This document shows, piece by piece, positions 8,751 to 19,232 of a stretch of 64,000 nt of DNA; position 1 is the stretch's first letter, and every line of letters begins with the position of its first letter. Position numbers and translations under genes: made by a program. The notes beneath the pieces are model-generated. The model was not told where the DNA came from. It did no database searches and saw only the letters and a list, made by a program, of their open reading frames with translations. The stretch is from the IMG/VR virus record IMGVR_UViG_3300017527_000643, positions 29,972-93,971 of that record, one strand, 5' to 3'. This DNA is from a virus.

Positions 8751-10166
8751 ATGGTACAATTCAAATCAAAAGAGACTGTCTTAGGCGAGCTTCAAACATT
8801 TTTGAAAGCCTATAATAGGCAGATTGATACTGGACAAAACAGTCTTACTAAAGATTTTGTACTGCTTCCACAAGCGGTTGGTGGCTCTTTAGTTTTTGAC
8901 CAGATTGAAACAGTCAATGATCAATTCATTTTGTCGCAACAAGACACTGCCGAACTAAATTTAGAAGGAACCAATTATAAATTAGAAAGGTCTGCTGGAA
9001 CATTTGCAATAGTTACTGCTACCTTTTACACGGAAACTATTCCTACCTCTGACATTTTTATTCCTGCAGGTACTCAAATACAAACAGTCGGTACATCATT
9101 TGTTTCTCCAGTGGTTTTTGAAACAGTAGCTGATTACTCCTTAGCAGTATCTGCCATTACCGACTTTTTTTCTTATGACCGCAACAGATATGAATTTCCC
9201 GTGCTATGTACAGCAGAAGAGACTGGATCGGATAGTAATGTTGGTACAGGCACCGTTATTACTATTTCAGGATCAATAACACAGATATCGGGAGTAACGA
9301 ATCTTGCAGCGAGCAGCGGCGGTTCTGATGCAGAATCAAATGAGGATTTTAGAGCTAGAATTCAGGCAACTAAAACAGGAAGAGATTTAAACACGGTCAA
9401 TGGGATTACTGCCTATGTAGAATCAGCAGGATTTATTGATGCGCATGCGGTACGCGTTGAAGATGCTGATTCTGAAAGAGCTACTGGAATCGATGTGTTT
9501 ATTATTGATACATACATAGCTGCAGATACCCAAACGTTTACTTATCAAACGAATACCCCCAGATATTATTTTGAAAATCCACCAGTAGTATCAGTTTCTT
9601 CTGTCTCATCGTCTATTTCGGGAGTTGTCAGTACTGCGGATTATGATGTGCGTTTAGATAATTCTACACCATTAAGACGGAGTGCGCTTGCACAAGATTA
9701 TATTGAAATTAGAGCTTCTGCATCATTAACACCTGGAACTACATTTGAAGTTACATATACATATAGAGCAGACATTGCACAGCTTCAAAGCACGTTTGAT
9801 GAGGATGATAATAATGTGCTTACTGCGGATGCGCTAGTGAAGCACGCATACCCGTTGTCGTTCATTATCAATGCCACGCTGACTTTGAAAACTAATGCAG
9901 ATGGCCCCGCGACTAGAAATAGAGTTAGAAATGCGTTGATTCAATTTTTGGCAACATACAGGTTGGGGCAAGATATTCAGAAGAGCGATATTATAATCGT
10001 ACTCCAAGAAGGATACGGCGATTTTGCGGTGGATTCTGTAGATGCAGTTATAATCAACGAGTACTATCTAGAAGACGAATTTGGAGTTTCATATCTTCCA
10101 GTGGACGAAACGATTGCAGTTTCTGACAAACAATATGTAATACCTGGGACTTTTACGATACTCTAA
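8751..10166 (+). CDS. Baseplate J-like wedge protein
   Basis: The hallmark GGSDAESNEDFRARI lies near residues 189-203, typical of baseplate J / gp6-like proteins that build the wedge ring around the hub. Before it is a beta-rich domain with an IPAGTQI segment; after it the usual alpha/beta domain follows. The length (471) is normal for the family. A strong ribosome site (AGAGGT) precedes the ATG. The stop codon directly abuts the ATG of the first adhesin gene, suggesting co-translation of baseplate and fibre parts. Confidence 0.85.
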   Translation: MVQFKSKETVLGELQTFLKAYNRQIDTGQNSLTKDFVLLPQAVGGSLVFDQIETVNDQFILSQQDTAELNLEGTNYKLERSAGTFAIVTATFYTETIPTSDIFIPAGTQIQTVGTSFVSPVVFETVADYSLAVSAITDFFSYDRNRYEFPVLCTAEETGSDSNVGTGTVITISGSITQISGVTNLAASSGGSDAESNEDFRARIQATKTGRDLNTVNGITAYVESAGFIDAHAVRVEDADSERATGIDVFIIDTYIAADTQTFTYQTNTPRYYFENPPVVSVSSVSSSISGVVSTADYDVRLDNSTPLRRSALAQDYIEIRASASLTPGTTFEVTYTYRADIAQLQSTFDEDDNNVLTADALVKHAYPLSFIINATLTLKTNADGPATRNRVRNALIQFLATYRLGQDIQKSDIIIVLQEGYGDFAVDSVDAVIINEYYLEDEFGVSYLPVDETIAVSDKQYVIPGTFTIL

Positions 10167-12503
10167 ATGGTAGCCTACACCTCACAAGCAAGCGGCGATT
10201 GGTCCAACGCTGGGACGTGGCTTCCTGGTGGTGGCCCTCCTATTGCTGGGGACACCGCTACGATTGCTGGCACACACATTGTTGAGATTGATGGAGATAC
10301 TACAGTAGGTACTTCACCAAACAATCAAACTACGTTTGTAGTTACTGTTCAAAATCGCGGTACATTAAGGTGGAAAGCCCCACCAACAGGCGATTGGACT
10401 TTTGAAGTTCGCGGTAATATGAAGATTGATGCAGGAGGCACCTTTCAGATAGGAAAATCTTCAAGCCCTATTCCAAACACGCGGACGGCTACACTTTATT
10501 TTCCATCGAATTTATCTTCCACCCACCATTGGAGATTGAACAACGATGGTGATGTTGTTATCCACGGTGCACCAGATTACCGCCAGACTTCGGGGGTGCT
10601 TCGTGCACGGCTAGTAGGTAATGTTACCGCAAATCCTGGAACTCCCGTTGCTTTTCAAACAAATATTTCTACGGGCTGGCAAATGGGCGACACAGTATGG
10701 GTAGGGACAGGGGCAAGCCCTACAACTGCACCTACTGCGTGTGAACAGATTGTGATTGCAACTGCCCCTGGTGCTACTTCTTATACCGCTGATTTTGCCA
10801 ATGATCATGTGGCTGGTGATGTGGTTGTTCATGACTCTGGCAATGTACTGATTAGAGGAGGAAGTGCCAGCCCCCTAAAGGGATTAACTTTATATTCAAC
10901 TTCCAGTACTACGCTTACAGCGGCAAACATTAAATACGACATACGGTGGGCACGTTTTCTTTATTGTGCAACGAGCACCACTGACTCACGATCTGCTATA
11001 TATTTTGCATGCTCACCATCGACAATAACCAATGCACATTTTGATCCTAACAATTTCGTACTGGAGGGGTGTATATTTAGCGATCCTGCCACAACTGCAA
11101 CGCCTGGGAAAGTACTCTATTTTCAGTGCACCCTTGATTTGGAAGATCAGCACACTATGATGGATAATTGCCATTGTTGGGATCACTATACCCTAGTTGA
11201 GCTTGCAAGTAATGTAAAAGGAAGACCTGTCATACACGATTGCAGTGCTATAGAAATGTTCGACGCTGGTATCCTTGCTGAATCATCTAATTTGGGGTTG
11301 TATGTAGATGGGTTTATATACGTATCGGATTCTACGTGGTCAGGTAGTGGTCGAATCGGAATTGAGGGGTGGGTCAGATCAGTAGTGAACACAGAAATTC
11401 ATAGAGGATATCACGGAATAAGTATAACTGATAGTGGCGTTCAAACCACACCTGAGTTGATGCTTTTTCGCAATGTTAAGATCTACAATGCTTATTACTC
11501 TGCAGTCACGCATCCTGACGCTCGTCGTGTGAGCATGATGTTTGATACTTGCGAAATTTACAACAATAGACAGAACGGCCTACAGTTTTCTGGAACTCAT
11601 GGAAGAATAGAAATTCTAAATTCCTCATTTGATGATTGTGGAAATGCTGCCTCTAATAAGGGCGCTGTTTATATGACCGGGAAGCCCCGATTGTTACGTT
11701 TCCATACCTGTACTTTCGGATTAAACGATAGAAACAACAATAACAATGTGCATATAGGGGGTACGCAGCTAGGTACAGGAGATTACCGGATTATTGCAGA
11801 GAACTGCACATTCAAAGAACCCGCGAATTGGGTTGCTGGATCGTACCGATGGGCTACAGATGTACATAAGTGGGCGCTTTCATTGGGTGGAGAAAGCAGC
11901 GCAGGAGATTGGCGCACACGCATGGACCAGACGCCCAATGTTTCTGCAGAGTATGTTGATTGTGGGGTCTTAGACTATTCCGATGTAGACCAGTGGCCAG
12001 TTCAATATCCGAATGTTACTCGATTAGCGGTCGGTGCTGGGGGTGGTGAAATTAGAAACGAAACGACTGAGATAATTGACAATACATTCCCAGCAGTCAA
12101 GCTACTACCATTTGGTCCTGCCATAGATTTTATTACAAGACACCGTTCAATATTGCTCCCGTTGACCGCAGGCCAGACGCTGACGGTTACATTATCTATG
12201 AAGAAAACAGCAGATGGCTTAGCCTACCTTCCTGGGATATTCTTGGAAGGACTTGGGATTAATGATGAATCACGCATGACTGCCGCATTGTTAAACACAT
12301 GGGAAGAACTATCTGTTACTGGAACCGCTCAGTGGACTGGTGTGGCTGAATTTTACATATCAGGCGGTTCGAATGTAAATGACCCTTCTGTAACGTTTGG
12401 CGATGACTACTATTCACCACCAGATCCAACCGTCCCTGCGGATTGGGATACCATGTTCGGTTGCAAAGTTTATGCTGATGGGTTCAGCATTACGGTGACG
12501 TAA
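10167..12503 (+). CDS. Tail adhesin with G8-like and beta-helix domains
   Basis: The 778-residue product starts with a G8-like domain (SGDWSNAGTW, then a GDTATI segment; about 5-110), a beta fold found in cell-surface and adhesin proteins. The middle (about 230-600) has short repeating strands with N and C/T ladders, as in right-handed beta helices. A C-terminal beta domain (LTAGQTLTVTLSMKK, about 665-775) may bind carbohydrate. It is paralogous to the next gene over its full length. It starts at the base after the J-like stop and is probably a receptor-binding tail protein. Confidence 0.65.
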   Translation: MVAYTSQASGDWSNAGTWLPGGGPPIAGDTATIAGTHIVEIDGDTTVGTSPNNQTTFVVTVQNRGTLRWKAPPTGDWTFEVRGNMKIDAGGTFQIGKSSSPIPNTRTATLYFPSNLSSTHHWRLNNDGDVVIHGAPDYRQTSGVLRARLVGNVTANPGTPVAFQTNISTGWQMGDTVWVGTGASPTTAPTACEQIVIATAPGATSYTADFANDHVAGDVVVHDSGNVLIRGGSASPLKGLTLYSTSSTTLTAANIKYDIRWARFLYCATSTTDSRSAIYFACSPSTITNAHFDPNNFVLEGCIFSDPATTATPGKVLYFQCTLDLEDQHTMMDNCHCWDHYTLVELASNVKGRPVIHDCSAIEMFDAGILAESSNLGLYVDGFIYVSDSTWSGSGRIGIEGWVRSVVNTEIHRGYHGISITDSGVQTTPELMLFRNVKIYNAYYSAVTHPDARRVSMMFDTCEIYNNRQNGLQFSGTHGRIEILNSSFDDCGNAASNKGAVYMTGKPRLLRFHTCTFGLNDRNNNNNVHIGGTQLGTGDYRIIAENCTFKEPANWVAGSYRWATDVHKWALSLGGESSAGDWRTRMDQTPNVSAEYVDCGVLDYSDVDQWPVQYPNVTRLAVGAGGGEIRNETTEIIDNTFPAVKLLPFGPAIDFITRHRSILLPLTAGQTLTVTLSMKKTADGLAYLPGIFLEGLGINDESRMTAALLNTWEELSVTGTAQWTGVAEFYISGGSNVNDPSVTFGDDYYSPPDPTVPADWDTMFGCKVYADGFSITVT

Positions 12504-15269
12504 ATGGTTGCTTACGTATCCAATACATTGGCGAGTAGTGGAATATGGAATAACCCATTATCATGGCTACCCGTTGGCGTACCTGCACTCGGAGATTCGG
12601 CGCTAATTCAGGCAAATCATACCATAGAAATAACAGCTAATCATTCGATTGGTACCGACCCCAATGCTGATATGGGCGGTAGTCCTGGTGCGTGGACGAA
12701 TGCTGATCTTATTGTTTATGGTTTGTTGAAGTGGGCGGATAACCCAGGTGCGAACCTTACACTTTTAGTTCAAACTAACGTAGTTTTAGATGGTGCAACG
12801 GGTGGGGGCTTAGGTCGTTTTAGAATTGGGCAGAGTGCAGGAAGCCCCCTACCATCGAATAGAACTGCAACAGTACACTTTACAAGTTTAGCTGGATACC
12901 AATATCGAATGCACATTTGGCACGGGGAATTTGTGACACATGGTGCGGTTGCATACCATATGGCAGATGCTACAAGCCAGCGTACAAAGTTAACGGCTGC
13001 TCCGACTACGATTAGTCAATCCGCTAATCAGGTTGCAGTAGCAGATGATGGGGGGGCGCTTACTACTGAAACTGTGGAAGCAAATGACGCCACGGCCAAT
13101 GATATGACACTACTGCCTGCAGTTCCTGCAATGAACGACGCATATTATTGGGGAGATGATGGTAAATTTGCTAAATTGGTGCTCAATCAAGGAACAGCCG
13201 GGGCTGGTACTTGGACGATTTATTGGGAATATTATAATGGAGTAGCTTGGAATAGAATATTAACTCCTGATGGTAATAATCAATCATATGCATTTAAATC
13301 TTCTGGAACGCAAACTATTGAATGGCAAATACCTGGAGATTGGATAAAGACTTCGGTAAACGGCATTAGCGCTTATTGGATTCGTGCGCGTGTAAATTCA
13401 TACTCAGCGGTCACAACACAACCATTGGGTACACAATCTTGGCCATATATATCGGATGCTCCAACTATTTCTTTAGATGACGCTGTAGATTGGTCTGTGG
13501 GGGATGAGCTTGTTGTTGGTCAGGGAGGGGATAAGACCGCTGTTATGTGGACTGCTCCTGGTCCTACACAATCGGGCGATTGGGGAATAGAAAAAACAAC
13601 AATTACGGGTAAAACAGACGCATCAAATTACACATTGGATAGTTTAGCATTTGACCATCAAGCAGGCGATTTTGTGATTCAGTTGGATCGTAATATTATA
13701 ATAAAAGGAGATGCGATCTTACGTGGATTCGTAATTTATGTTCCTAACCACTCTGGTACAGATGATTGGGTAATAGATATTAATTGGACAAAGTTTCAAT
13801 TTATCGGAAGAAGTTCCCCCCCAACAACTTCTGCGGGTTTTAATATTAATCAGGCGATACTCACTGATGGAAATTTAAATATAAAAGATACTGTTCTAGA
13901 TACATGTGCAGGAGGCCAGCCACCTAGTCTTGGTCGGGTGCTACTCATGAATGACTGCACATGCAAAGCAACAACTGATTTGTGTGATGAACTTCATTTT
14001 GTTTTAGCACAAGAAGGCATTCTGAACAATAACTGCGACGGTCGATTCCCGTATGGACATCTTTCATTTATAGGTATTTTTGAAACATGTGTTACGAACA
14101 CCTCTGCATTAGATTTGCAAAGTTTTTGGTCTTCTAATCTTGCTAGAAATCCTGCGTCAGCTAACCAGTATACATTTTCAGGAAATGCTGGAACCGTTCG
14201 TGTGTATAGTGGAGAACATCACTGCGGGGCTGGCGTAGCAGAAATGTCTACAGGAACAACCTATGATAAATTCGGTGGCATTTTTGAAAATATAAAAGCT
14301 TATCATAGCAGGTTGCGTGGAATTACTATAAATAGCCATGCTTTAATTTTTTTCATACGTAACTGCGAATTCTATAATGGATCGGTTGGAATATACATAA
14401 TATCTGATGATAATTGTATGACAATTGTAGAAAATACTTCATTTGATGATTGTGACACAGAGGCAAGCAATACAGGTGCAGTTGTTGTTGCTAGCGATAT
14501 GAACATGAAATTTAGAAACTGCACTTTTGGTACTGTAACAAGAAATTTTCATAATATGATTTTTACCGCTACAGCCCCTTGGATAAATAATGGCGGTACA
14601 TGCGTTTTTGAAAATTGCATTATTAAAGAACCTACCTATTCAACGGCTGTCGCAGGCCCAGATTGGGGCATCCGTCAATGGATCTGGTGGGAAAGTAATT
14701 TGGACGATTATGATGATCTAAGTCTTTGGAATAGGATGTGTGCATATGAATTAGCTGATGTTCAATTGTTGAATAGCAGCGGCGTAAACCAATGGTCTAC
14801 ATTATTCGGGACTGCTTCTCGTGTGATTATTTCTGGCGGGCGTGGGGAAGTGCACCAAGAAGCAAGCACTATCATCGATAATTCGTTTGCGATTAAGCTA
14901 ATTCCGTTTAGTTGCGTAGCTGAATTTTCAGGAACCCACTATCATCCATTGGAAATCCCGGTGGATTCCGGTCAAACAATTACTGTGAAGCTGTCATTGC
15001 AAAAGAACACATCGCTTCCAACCGGGCGGCGTCCAGCAATTCACCTGTTTGGTTTGGGAATCGATGAAGAATCAGAGATGTCGAATGTGAATAATAGCTG
15101 GGAAGAATTGACTGTATCAGGAACAGCATCTGTTAGTGGTTTTGTACGTTTTTGGGTGAGTGGCGGGTATAACACTCATGATAGTTCGAGCCTTGATAAT
15201 TTTTTACGGTCTGATCCATTAGGCACCGTGTTTGCCTACGCTGATGGATTAGATGTGACAATTAGCTAG
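12504..15269 (+). CDS. Tail adhesin, paralogue of the preceding G8/beta-helix protein
   Basis: This 921-residue protein repeats the layout of its upstream neighbour: the MVAY start, a G8-like domain (about 10-115), a beta-helix part (NCTFG and SFDDCDTEASNTGAV, also seen in the neighbour) and a matching C-terminal domain (IPVDSGQTITVKLSLQK). It has an extra insert of roughly 130 residues near 170-310, with a LLPAVPAMNDAYYWGDDGKF segment and a WNRILTPDGNNQ segment that looks like a further beta module. The ATG directly follows the previous stop. It is a likely receptor-binding or glycan-cleaving tail protein; no catalytic residues can be named. Confidence 0.65.
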   Translation: MVAYVSNTLASSGIWNNPLSWLPVGVPALGDSALIQANHTIEITANHSIGTDPNADMGGSPGAWTNADLIVYGLLKWADNPGANLTLLVQTNVVLDGATGGGLGRFRIGQSAGSPLPSNRTATVHFTSLAGYQYRMHIWHGEFVTHGAVAYHMADATSQRTKLTAAPTTISQSANQVAVADDGGALTTETVEANDATANDMTLLPAVPAMNDAYYWGDDGKFAKLVLNQGTAGAGTWTIYWEYYNGVAWNRILTPDGNNQSYAFKSSGTQTIEWQIPGDWIKTSVNGISAYWIRARVNSYSAVTTQPLGTQSWPYISDAPTISLDDAVDWSVGDELVVGQGGDKTAVMWTAPGPTQSGDWGIEKTTITGKTDASNYTLDSLAFDHQAGDFVIQLDRNIIIKGDAILRGFVIYVPNHSGTDDWVIDINWTKFQFIGRSSPPTTSAGFNINQAILTDGNLNIKDTVLDTCAGGQPPSLGRVLLMNDCTCKATTDLCDELHFVLAQEGILNNNCDGRFPYGHLSFIGIFETCVTNTSALDLQSFWSSNLARNPASANQYTFSGNAGTVRVYSGEHHCGAGVAEMSTGTTYDKFGGIFENIKAYHSRLRGITINSHALIFFIRNCEFYNGSVGIYIISDDNCMTIVENTSFDDCDTEASNTGAVVVASDMNMKFRNCTFGTVTRNFHNMIFTATAPWINNGGTCVFENCIIKEPTYSTAVAGPDWGIRQWIWWESNLDDYDDLSLWNRMCAYELADVQLLNSSGVNQWSTLFGTASRVIISGGRGEVHQEASTIIDNSFAIKLIPFSCVAEFSGTHYHPLEIPVDSGQTITVKLSLQKNTSLPTGRRPAIHLFGLGIDEESEMSNVNNSWEELTVSGTASVSGFVRFWVSGGYNTHDSSSLDNFLRSDPLGTVFAYADGLDVTIS

Positions 15270-15277
15270 AGGTTATT

Positions 15278-17059
15278 TTGGTAGACTGGCGCGGAGCACA
15301 CCCGTTTTATCTTTGGTTTTCTGAAACGGGTTTATTTGACGGCGGATTCCCTATGGGAACCGGCTCGTTTGCCTATCCGTCGCTAGTGCTTTCTCCTACA
15401 AGCCTGACTTTCAATGCTGTACTCACGCGGGCTGACCCGCAGATACAGACTGTTCAAGTAACTAATGGTGGAGGAGGCACCCTAAATAACATTTCAATTT
15501 CAGAAGGAGCAGATTGGCTTGTAGTTTGGATTGGTGGGAGCGGTGACACTCAGCGGATAATGAACCGCGTAGATATCGAAGGACTTGAGCTAGGAACATA
15601 CACAGCAACTGTGACTGTTTCTTGTAGCAATGCTGATAACTCTCCAATTACTTATTTAGTAACTCTGACTATTGGTATTCATGCTGATTCTACACCACTG
15701 GAACCAAGCATTATTATCTGGGTTGCTACAACGGGCAACGACACTACAGGAACAGGATCGCAGACCAATCCATATTTGACAATTGAAAGAGCGCTTCAAG
15801 ATTTTGTTAGTGGTAGCCAAATTCGTATCGTGCAGGGGACATATACTCCAACGGATACAATTGCGATTAACAATTTAGAGGGATCGATATTCTCGGAAAC
15901 GCCTGGTGGAGCAATAATTCAACCACAAATGACTTCGCAGTATGGGGCAGCAATTGCAATAACAAACTCGTCTAGATTTACAGTGCAGGGTGTACATATA
16001 AAGCAATCAACAGAAACAGTCACAGCAACTTCAGTTCCTAATACCGTTGGGTTGTATGCAACTGCTGTTCAAAACTTTGTGGCGCATACAGTTACTGTTT
16101 CAGATTTCTCTTGCCCATCTGGTTGTGCAGGGATCTGGGCAATAGGATCTGGCCGCATACAGGATTGTGTGATTGAAGATATAACCATTGATAATGGAGA
16201 TCTTTACGGAATTTACGCAAATGGGATCAGTGTTATAGATAATACTGTTAGGAGATTGATAGATAGAGGAAATAGCAGCGCTTCGGGGATATACGTAATA
16301 AATGACTATACACCACCTAGTCCTACACCTACGCCCCCTTCTGGTCCTTTTGGCGGTCACGCAACTCTAACTAACGATTTGGTCCTTTATTATATGTGTA
16401 ATGATGATGCTGCTAATACAACTGTTCTAGATTCAACTCCAAATAATTATGATGCAGCGTCGTTACATGATACTGATGAAATGGCAGATGTTGACGCGCC
16501 CGCTGGTGCATCAAATTCATTTTCAACTAAATTTGCAGTTATTGGAAAACATTCTTGGACAATACCAAACATTTCAGGCGAATGGAATAATGATGCAACT
16601 GATGAAGCAACTTTAGTATTGTGGCTAAAGTTAGTCGATGCAACACCGTCAGCAACAACGAGAACTGGCATTTGTCATTTGTCAACCGGTATTGGTTCAG
16701 CATCTGTTTACCCATGGACTGATGGTAAACTCTACATGGGACAATTTCATAATGTGCGTGCAGACGCAATTGTGCCAGATGCAACAGTTGATCGTGAAAC
16801 TTGGCATATGTTAACAATTACTGAAAAAAGTGGTACTGGAAATTATAAATGGTATCAAAATTTGATTGAAATTCTTTCGACTGGTGGTGTCGGTTTTATA
16901 GGAGGTAGGTTAGATAGTGCCGGTTTGCTATTTGGAAAATCCAATGGTCCTTATTATTTTGATGGGAACATGATGGGAATAGGTATTTGGAACAGAGTTT
17001 TGACGACTCAGGAAAGAACTGATCTGTACAACGGTGGAGATGGTTTATTTTATAGCTAG
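15278..17059 (+). CDS. Tail adhesin: BACON-like, beta-helix and LamG-like domains
   Basis: The gene starts with TTG, preceded by AGAGGT; the first in-frame ATG is about 75 bases downstream and would cut the N-terminus. Residues about 30-130 look like a BACON/Ig-like domain (LSPTSLTFNA, then WLVVW). Residues about 145-345 are a beta helix beginning IIIWVATTGND. After a proline linker, residues 365-593 form a concanavalin/LamG-like sugar-binding domain (LVLYYMCNDDA, GIWNRVLTTQE). The beta-helix and LamG parts are shared with the next gene. Confidence 0.65.
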   Translation: MVDWRGAHPFYLWFSETGLFDGGFPMGTGSFAYPSLVLSPTSLTFNAVLTRADPQIQTVQVTNGGGGTLNNISISEGADWLVVWIGGSGDTQRIMNRVDIEGLELGTYTATVTVSCSNADNSPITYLVTLTIGIHADSTPLEPSIIIWVATTGNDTTGTGSQTNPYLTIERALQDFVSGSQIRIVQGTYTPTDTIAINNLEGSIFSETPGGAIIQPQMTSQYGAAIAITNSSRFTVQGVHIKQSTETVTATSVPNTVGLYATAVQNFVAHTVTVSDFSCPSGCAGIWAIGSGRIQDCVIEDITIDNGDLYGIYANGISVIDNTVRRLIDRGNSSASGIYVINDYTPPSPTPTPPSGPFGGHATLTNDLVLYYMCNDDAANTTVLDSTPNNYDAASLHDTDEMADVDAPAGASNSFSTKFAVIGKHSWTIPNISGEWNNDATDEATLVLWLKLVDATPSATTRTGICHLSTGIGSASVYPWTDGKLYMGQFHNVRADAIVPDATVDRETWHMLTITEKSGTGNYKWYQNLIEILSTGGVGFIGGRLDSAGLLFGKSNGPYYFDGNMMGIGIWNRVLTTQERTDLYNGGDGLFYS

Positions 17060-17072
17060 AAGGTTTATATAG

Positions 17073-19127
17073 ATGACGACTTGGCCATCCATATATGCAG
17101 CTTGGTGGGAATTTTCTGCACTTAACAATGTAGATATTACATCTAAAGCTCCCGATCAAACTGCATTCGATCTGGTTGTTAATGATCACTTCTCTTGGGT
17201 GGCAGTAGTAGATCTAGTCAGTACAGCAGACGCTGAATATGCTTGGAAATGGAATGGCATCGGGCGTGGCTGGTACGGACGCAGCACGGTTGCAAATACA
17301 GTTATGCACTATCAAGGAGCAGCCGGTCAAGGTGAGCCACTAATTGCTGGCCCACCCCCCACTGGCGAAAAATTATTAATAGCAGGTGTACTGGAGAATA
17401 TTGGTCCTGATACCTATGATTGTTATGGTTATCGTATCTCTGTTTCGGGAGGGACCGAAACAGACAGTGATTTAGGTAGACTCCTTGGAGGAGTCACTAC
17501 TTTTACGGATTTTCATTTATGGGGTCACCCTGCAGACAACCGTAATCTGGATGGCAAAGCTTATAACTTTTCAATTTGGAAAGGAACAGCACTATCGCAA
17601 GCACAATGTGAGCAGATCTTCACCGAAGCTATTCATCCTACGGATGTTCCTAATTTATTTTTCATGTGGGACGGTTGGCGGGTTCCTTCTCCCGAATACG
17701 ACCCCGAATACCCGGAGGATTCGGTTTCTTACCTCTTAGACGTGTCTGCACCACCTATAGGGTACAGTGGTCCACCCCCAACACCAACGCCTCCGACACC
17801 CCCATCACCTGAACTTCCCCACGCAGACCCTTCTCCATGGCCCCCTGATAGCATTATAATTTGGGTGTCTAAGGAAGGAAGTGACACGACAGGAACAGGC
17901 AGTCAGCAGGAGCCGTACCTGACGATAGAACGCGCCTTTCTGGACTTTACAGCAGGTGATCAGATTCGAATTTTGGATGGGACGTACACGCCAGCCGATA
18001 CGATAGTTTTTGATGGTGTGCCCGGTTCGCTATTTGCTGAAAATCCAAATGAAGTTACGATTCAACCACAGCGAACATCACAATATGGGACCGCATTGGC
18101 AATTTTGAATTCGGATAGATTTACTGTTCAAGGAATAAACATATTACAATCGACAGAGACACAAACAGCTACGTCTGTTGTTAATAATGTAGGTTTATAT
18201 GCAAACAATGTAGAAAATTTCCATGCGTATACTTGTTCAATAAGCGGTTTTGATTGCCCGTCTGGTTGTGCTGGTATTTGGGCAAGTGGTACAGGGCGGA
18301 TTGAAAATTGCACTGTAAGTGACCTAGCTATTGATAATGGGAATTTATATGGAATTTACGCTAATGGGATGAGCATACTAGATAATGAGATCACAGAACT
18401 TATTGACAGAGGATCAAGCGGCGTTTACGGGATGTACGCCATAGACGATTACACCCCACCTGGACCACCTACGCCGCCTACGCCACCTGTATACCCACCG
18501 TTTGATGGGCACCATTCCTTAGTTGTTGACTTGTGGGCCTATTACTCCCTGGACGCACCAGATGGGGCCGATTCGACCGGAAAGCACGATGCTGTTCCTA
18601 CGGGTGCACCAGTCTCTGTGCCGGGTAAACACAATAACGCAATAGACTTTACGATTGCGAACAACTATTTCGATATTGGCGAAACCGGCGCTGACGCAGC
18701 GTGGTCGGTGTCCTGTTGGCTCTATATGCCAAGTACCCGTGGCTGGGCTGGTACTGGGGTTGTTCTGAGCAGCGTAGCGCACGGGTACACTTCGTATGTG
18801 GATACAAATGGTAATCCGGGGATGTACGTTGGTGGTGCTTCTCCATGGCAGACTCATGTAACAAGTTTGGGTACAGATGCGTGGAAACACGTTGTGTACA
18901 GCCAGACCACCGGAGGATTTTACGTTGTGATTGATGGTGACTGGGCTGGAAGGTTATCCGGTGTTGCTCCGGGCAAGACAATGGGGCCAGACAACCTTGG
19001 TGCAGACGGCAATGGGTTCAACGGGCTGAGGTGCTATGGAGATGAAGTTGGGATTTGGTCAAGGGTGCTAACTCAGGCCGAAGTTGAGGAGTTGTACAAC
19101 GCAGGCGCTGGATTGTTTTATTCGTGA
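17073..19127 (+). CDS. Tail adhesin: two LamG-like domains around a beta helix
   Basis: The 684-residue protein has an N-terminal LamG-like domain (about 1-220), a proline-rich linker (PPPTPTPPTPPSP), a beta helix (about 265-470) nearly collinear with that of the preceding gene (IIIWVSKEGSDTTGTGSQ) and a C-terminal LamG-like domain (about 490-684, ending in LYNAGAGLFYS). Such modules bind host surface glycans. Compared with its neighbour the N-terminal module was swapped while the core was kept, which points to domain shuffling after duplication. Confidence 0.65.
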   Translation: MTTWPSIYAAWWEFSALNNVDITSKAPDQTAFDLVVNDHFSWVAVVDLVSTADAEYAWKWNGIGRGWYGRSTVANTVMHYQGAAGQGEPLIAGPPPTGEKLLIAGVLENIGPDTYDCYGYRISVSGGTETDSDLGRLLGGVTTFTDFHLWGHPADNRNLDGKAYNFSIWKGTALSQAQCEQIFTEAIHPTDVPNLFFMWDGWRVPSPEYDPEYPEDSVSYLLDVSAPPIGYSGPPPTPTPPTPPSPELPHADPSPWPPDSIIIWVSKEGSDTTGTGSQQEPYLTIERAFLDFTAGDQIRILDGTYTPADTIVFDGVPGSLFAENPNEVTIQPQRTSQYGTALAILNSDRFTVQGINILQSTETQTATSVVNNVGLYANNVENFHAYTCSISGFDCPSGCAGIWASGTGRIENCTVSDLAIDNGNLYGIYANGMSILDNEITELIDRGSSGVYGMYAIDDYTPPGPPTPPTPPVYPPFDGHHSLVVDLWAYYSLDAPDGADSTGKHDAVPTGAPVSVPGKHNNAIDFTIANNYFDIGETGADAAWSVSCWLYMPSTRGWAGTGVVLSSVAHGYTSYVDTNGNPGMYVGGASPWQTHVTSLGTDAWKHVVYSQTTGGFYVVIDGDWAGRLSGVAPGKTMGPDNLGADGNGFNGLRCYGDEVGIWSRVLTQAEVEELYNAGAGLFYS

Positions 19128-19171
19128 GATAACTATGACAGGTATTACAAGTGCATAAAGGCTAACGAATG

Positions 19172-19225
19172 TTGAATATCATAGGATTTTTTATGCTATA
19201 CTCAGCCGGTAAGTTTAGCTTTTAG
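19172..19225 (+). promoter_or_regulatory. Possible promoter and GTTTAGC box before 19233 gene
   Basis: TTGAAT (19172) and TATACT (19197) are 19 bases apart, a wide spacing. Just downstream GTTTAGCTTTTAG occurs at 19213-19225; nearly the same 13-mer recurs at 39654 and 26926, also at promoters. This is the only sizeable gap (105 bases) in the late part of the tail module. Confidence 0.35.
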
Positions 19226-19232
19226 GTGAAAA

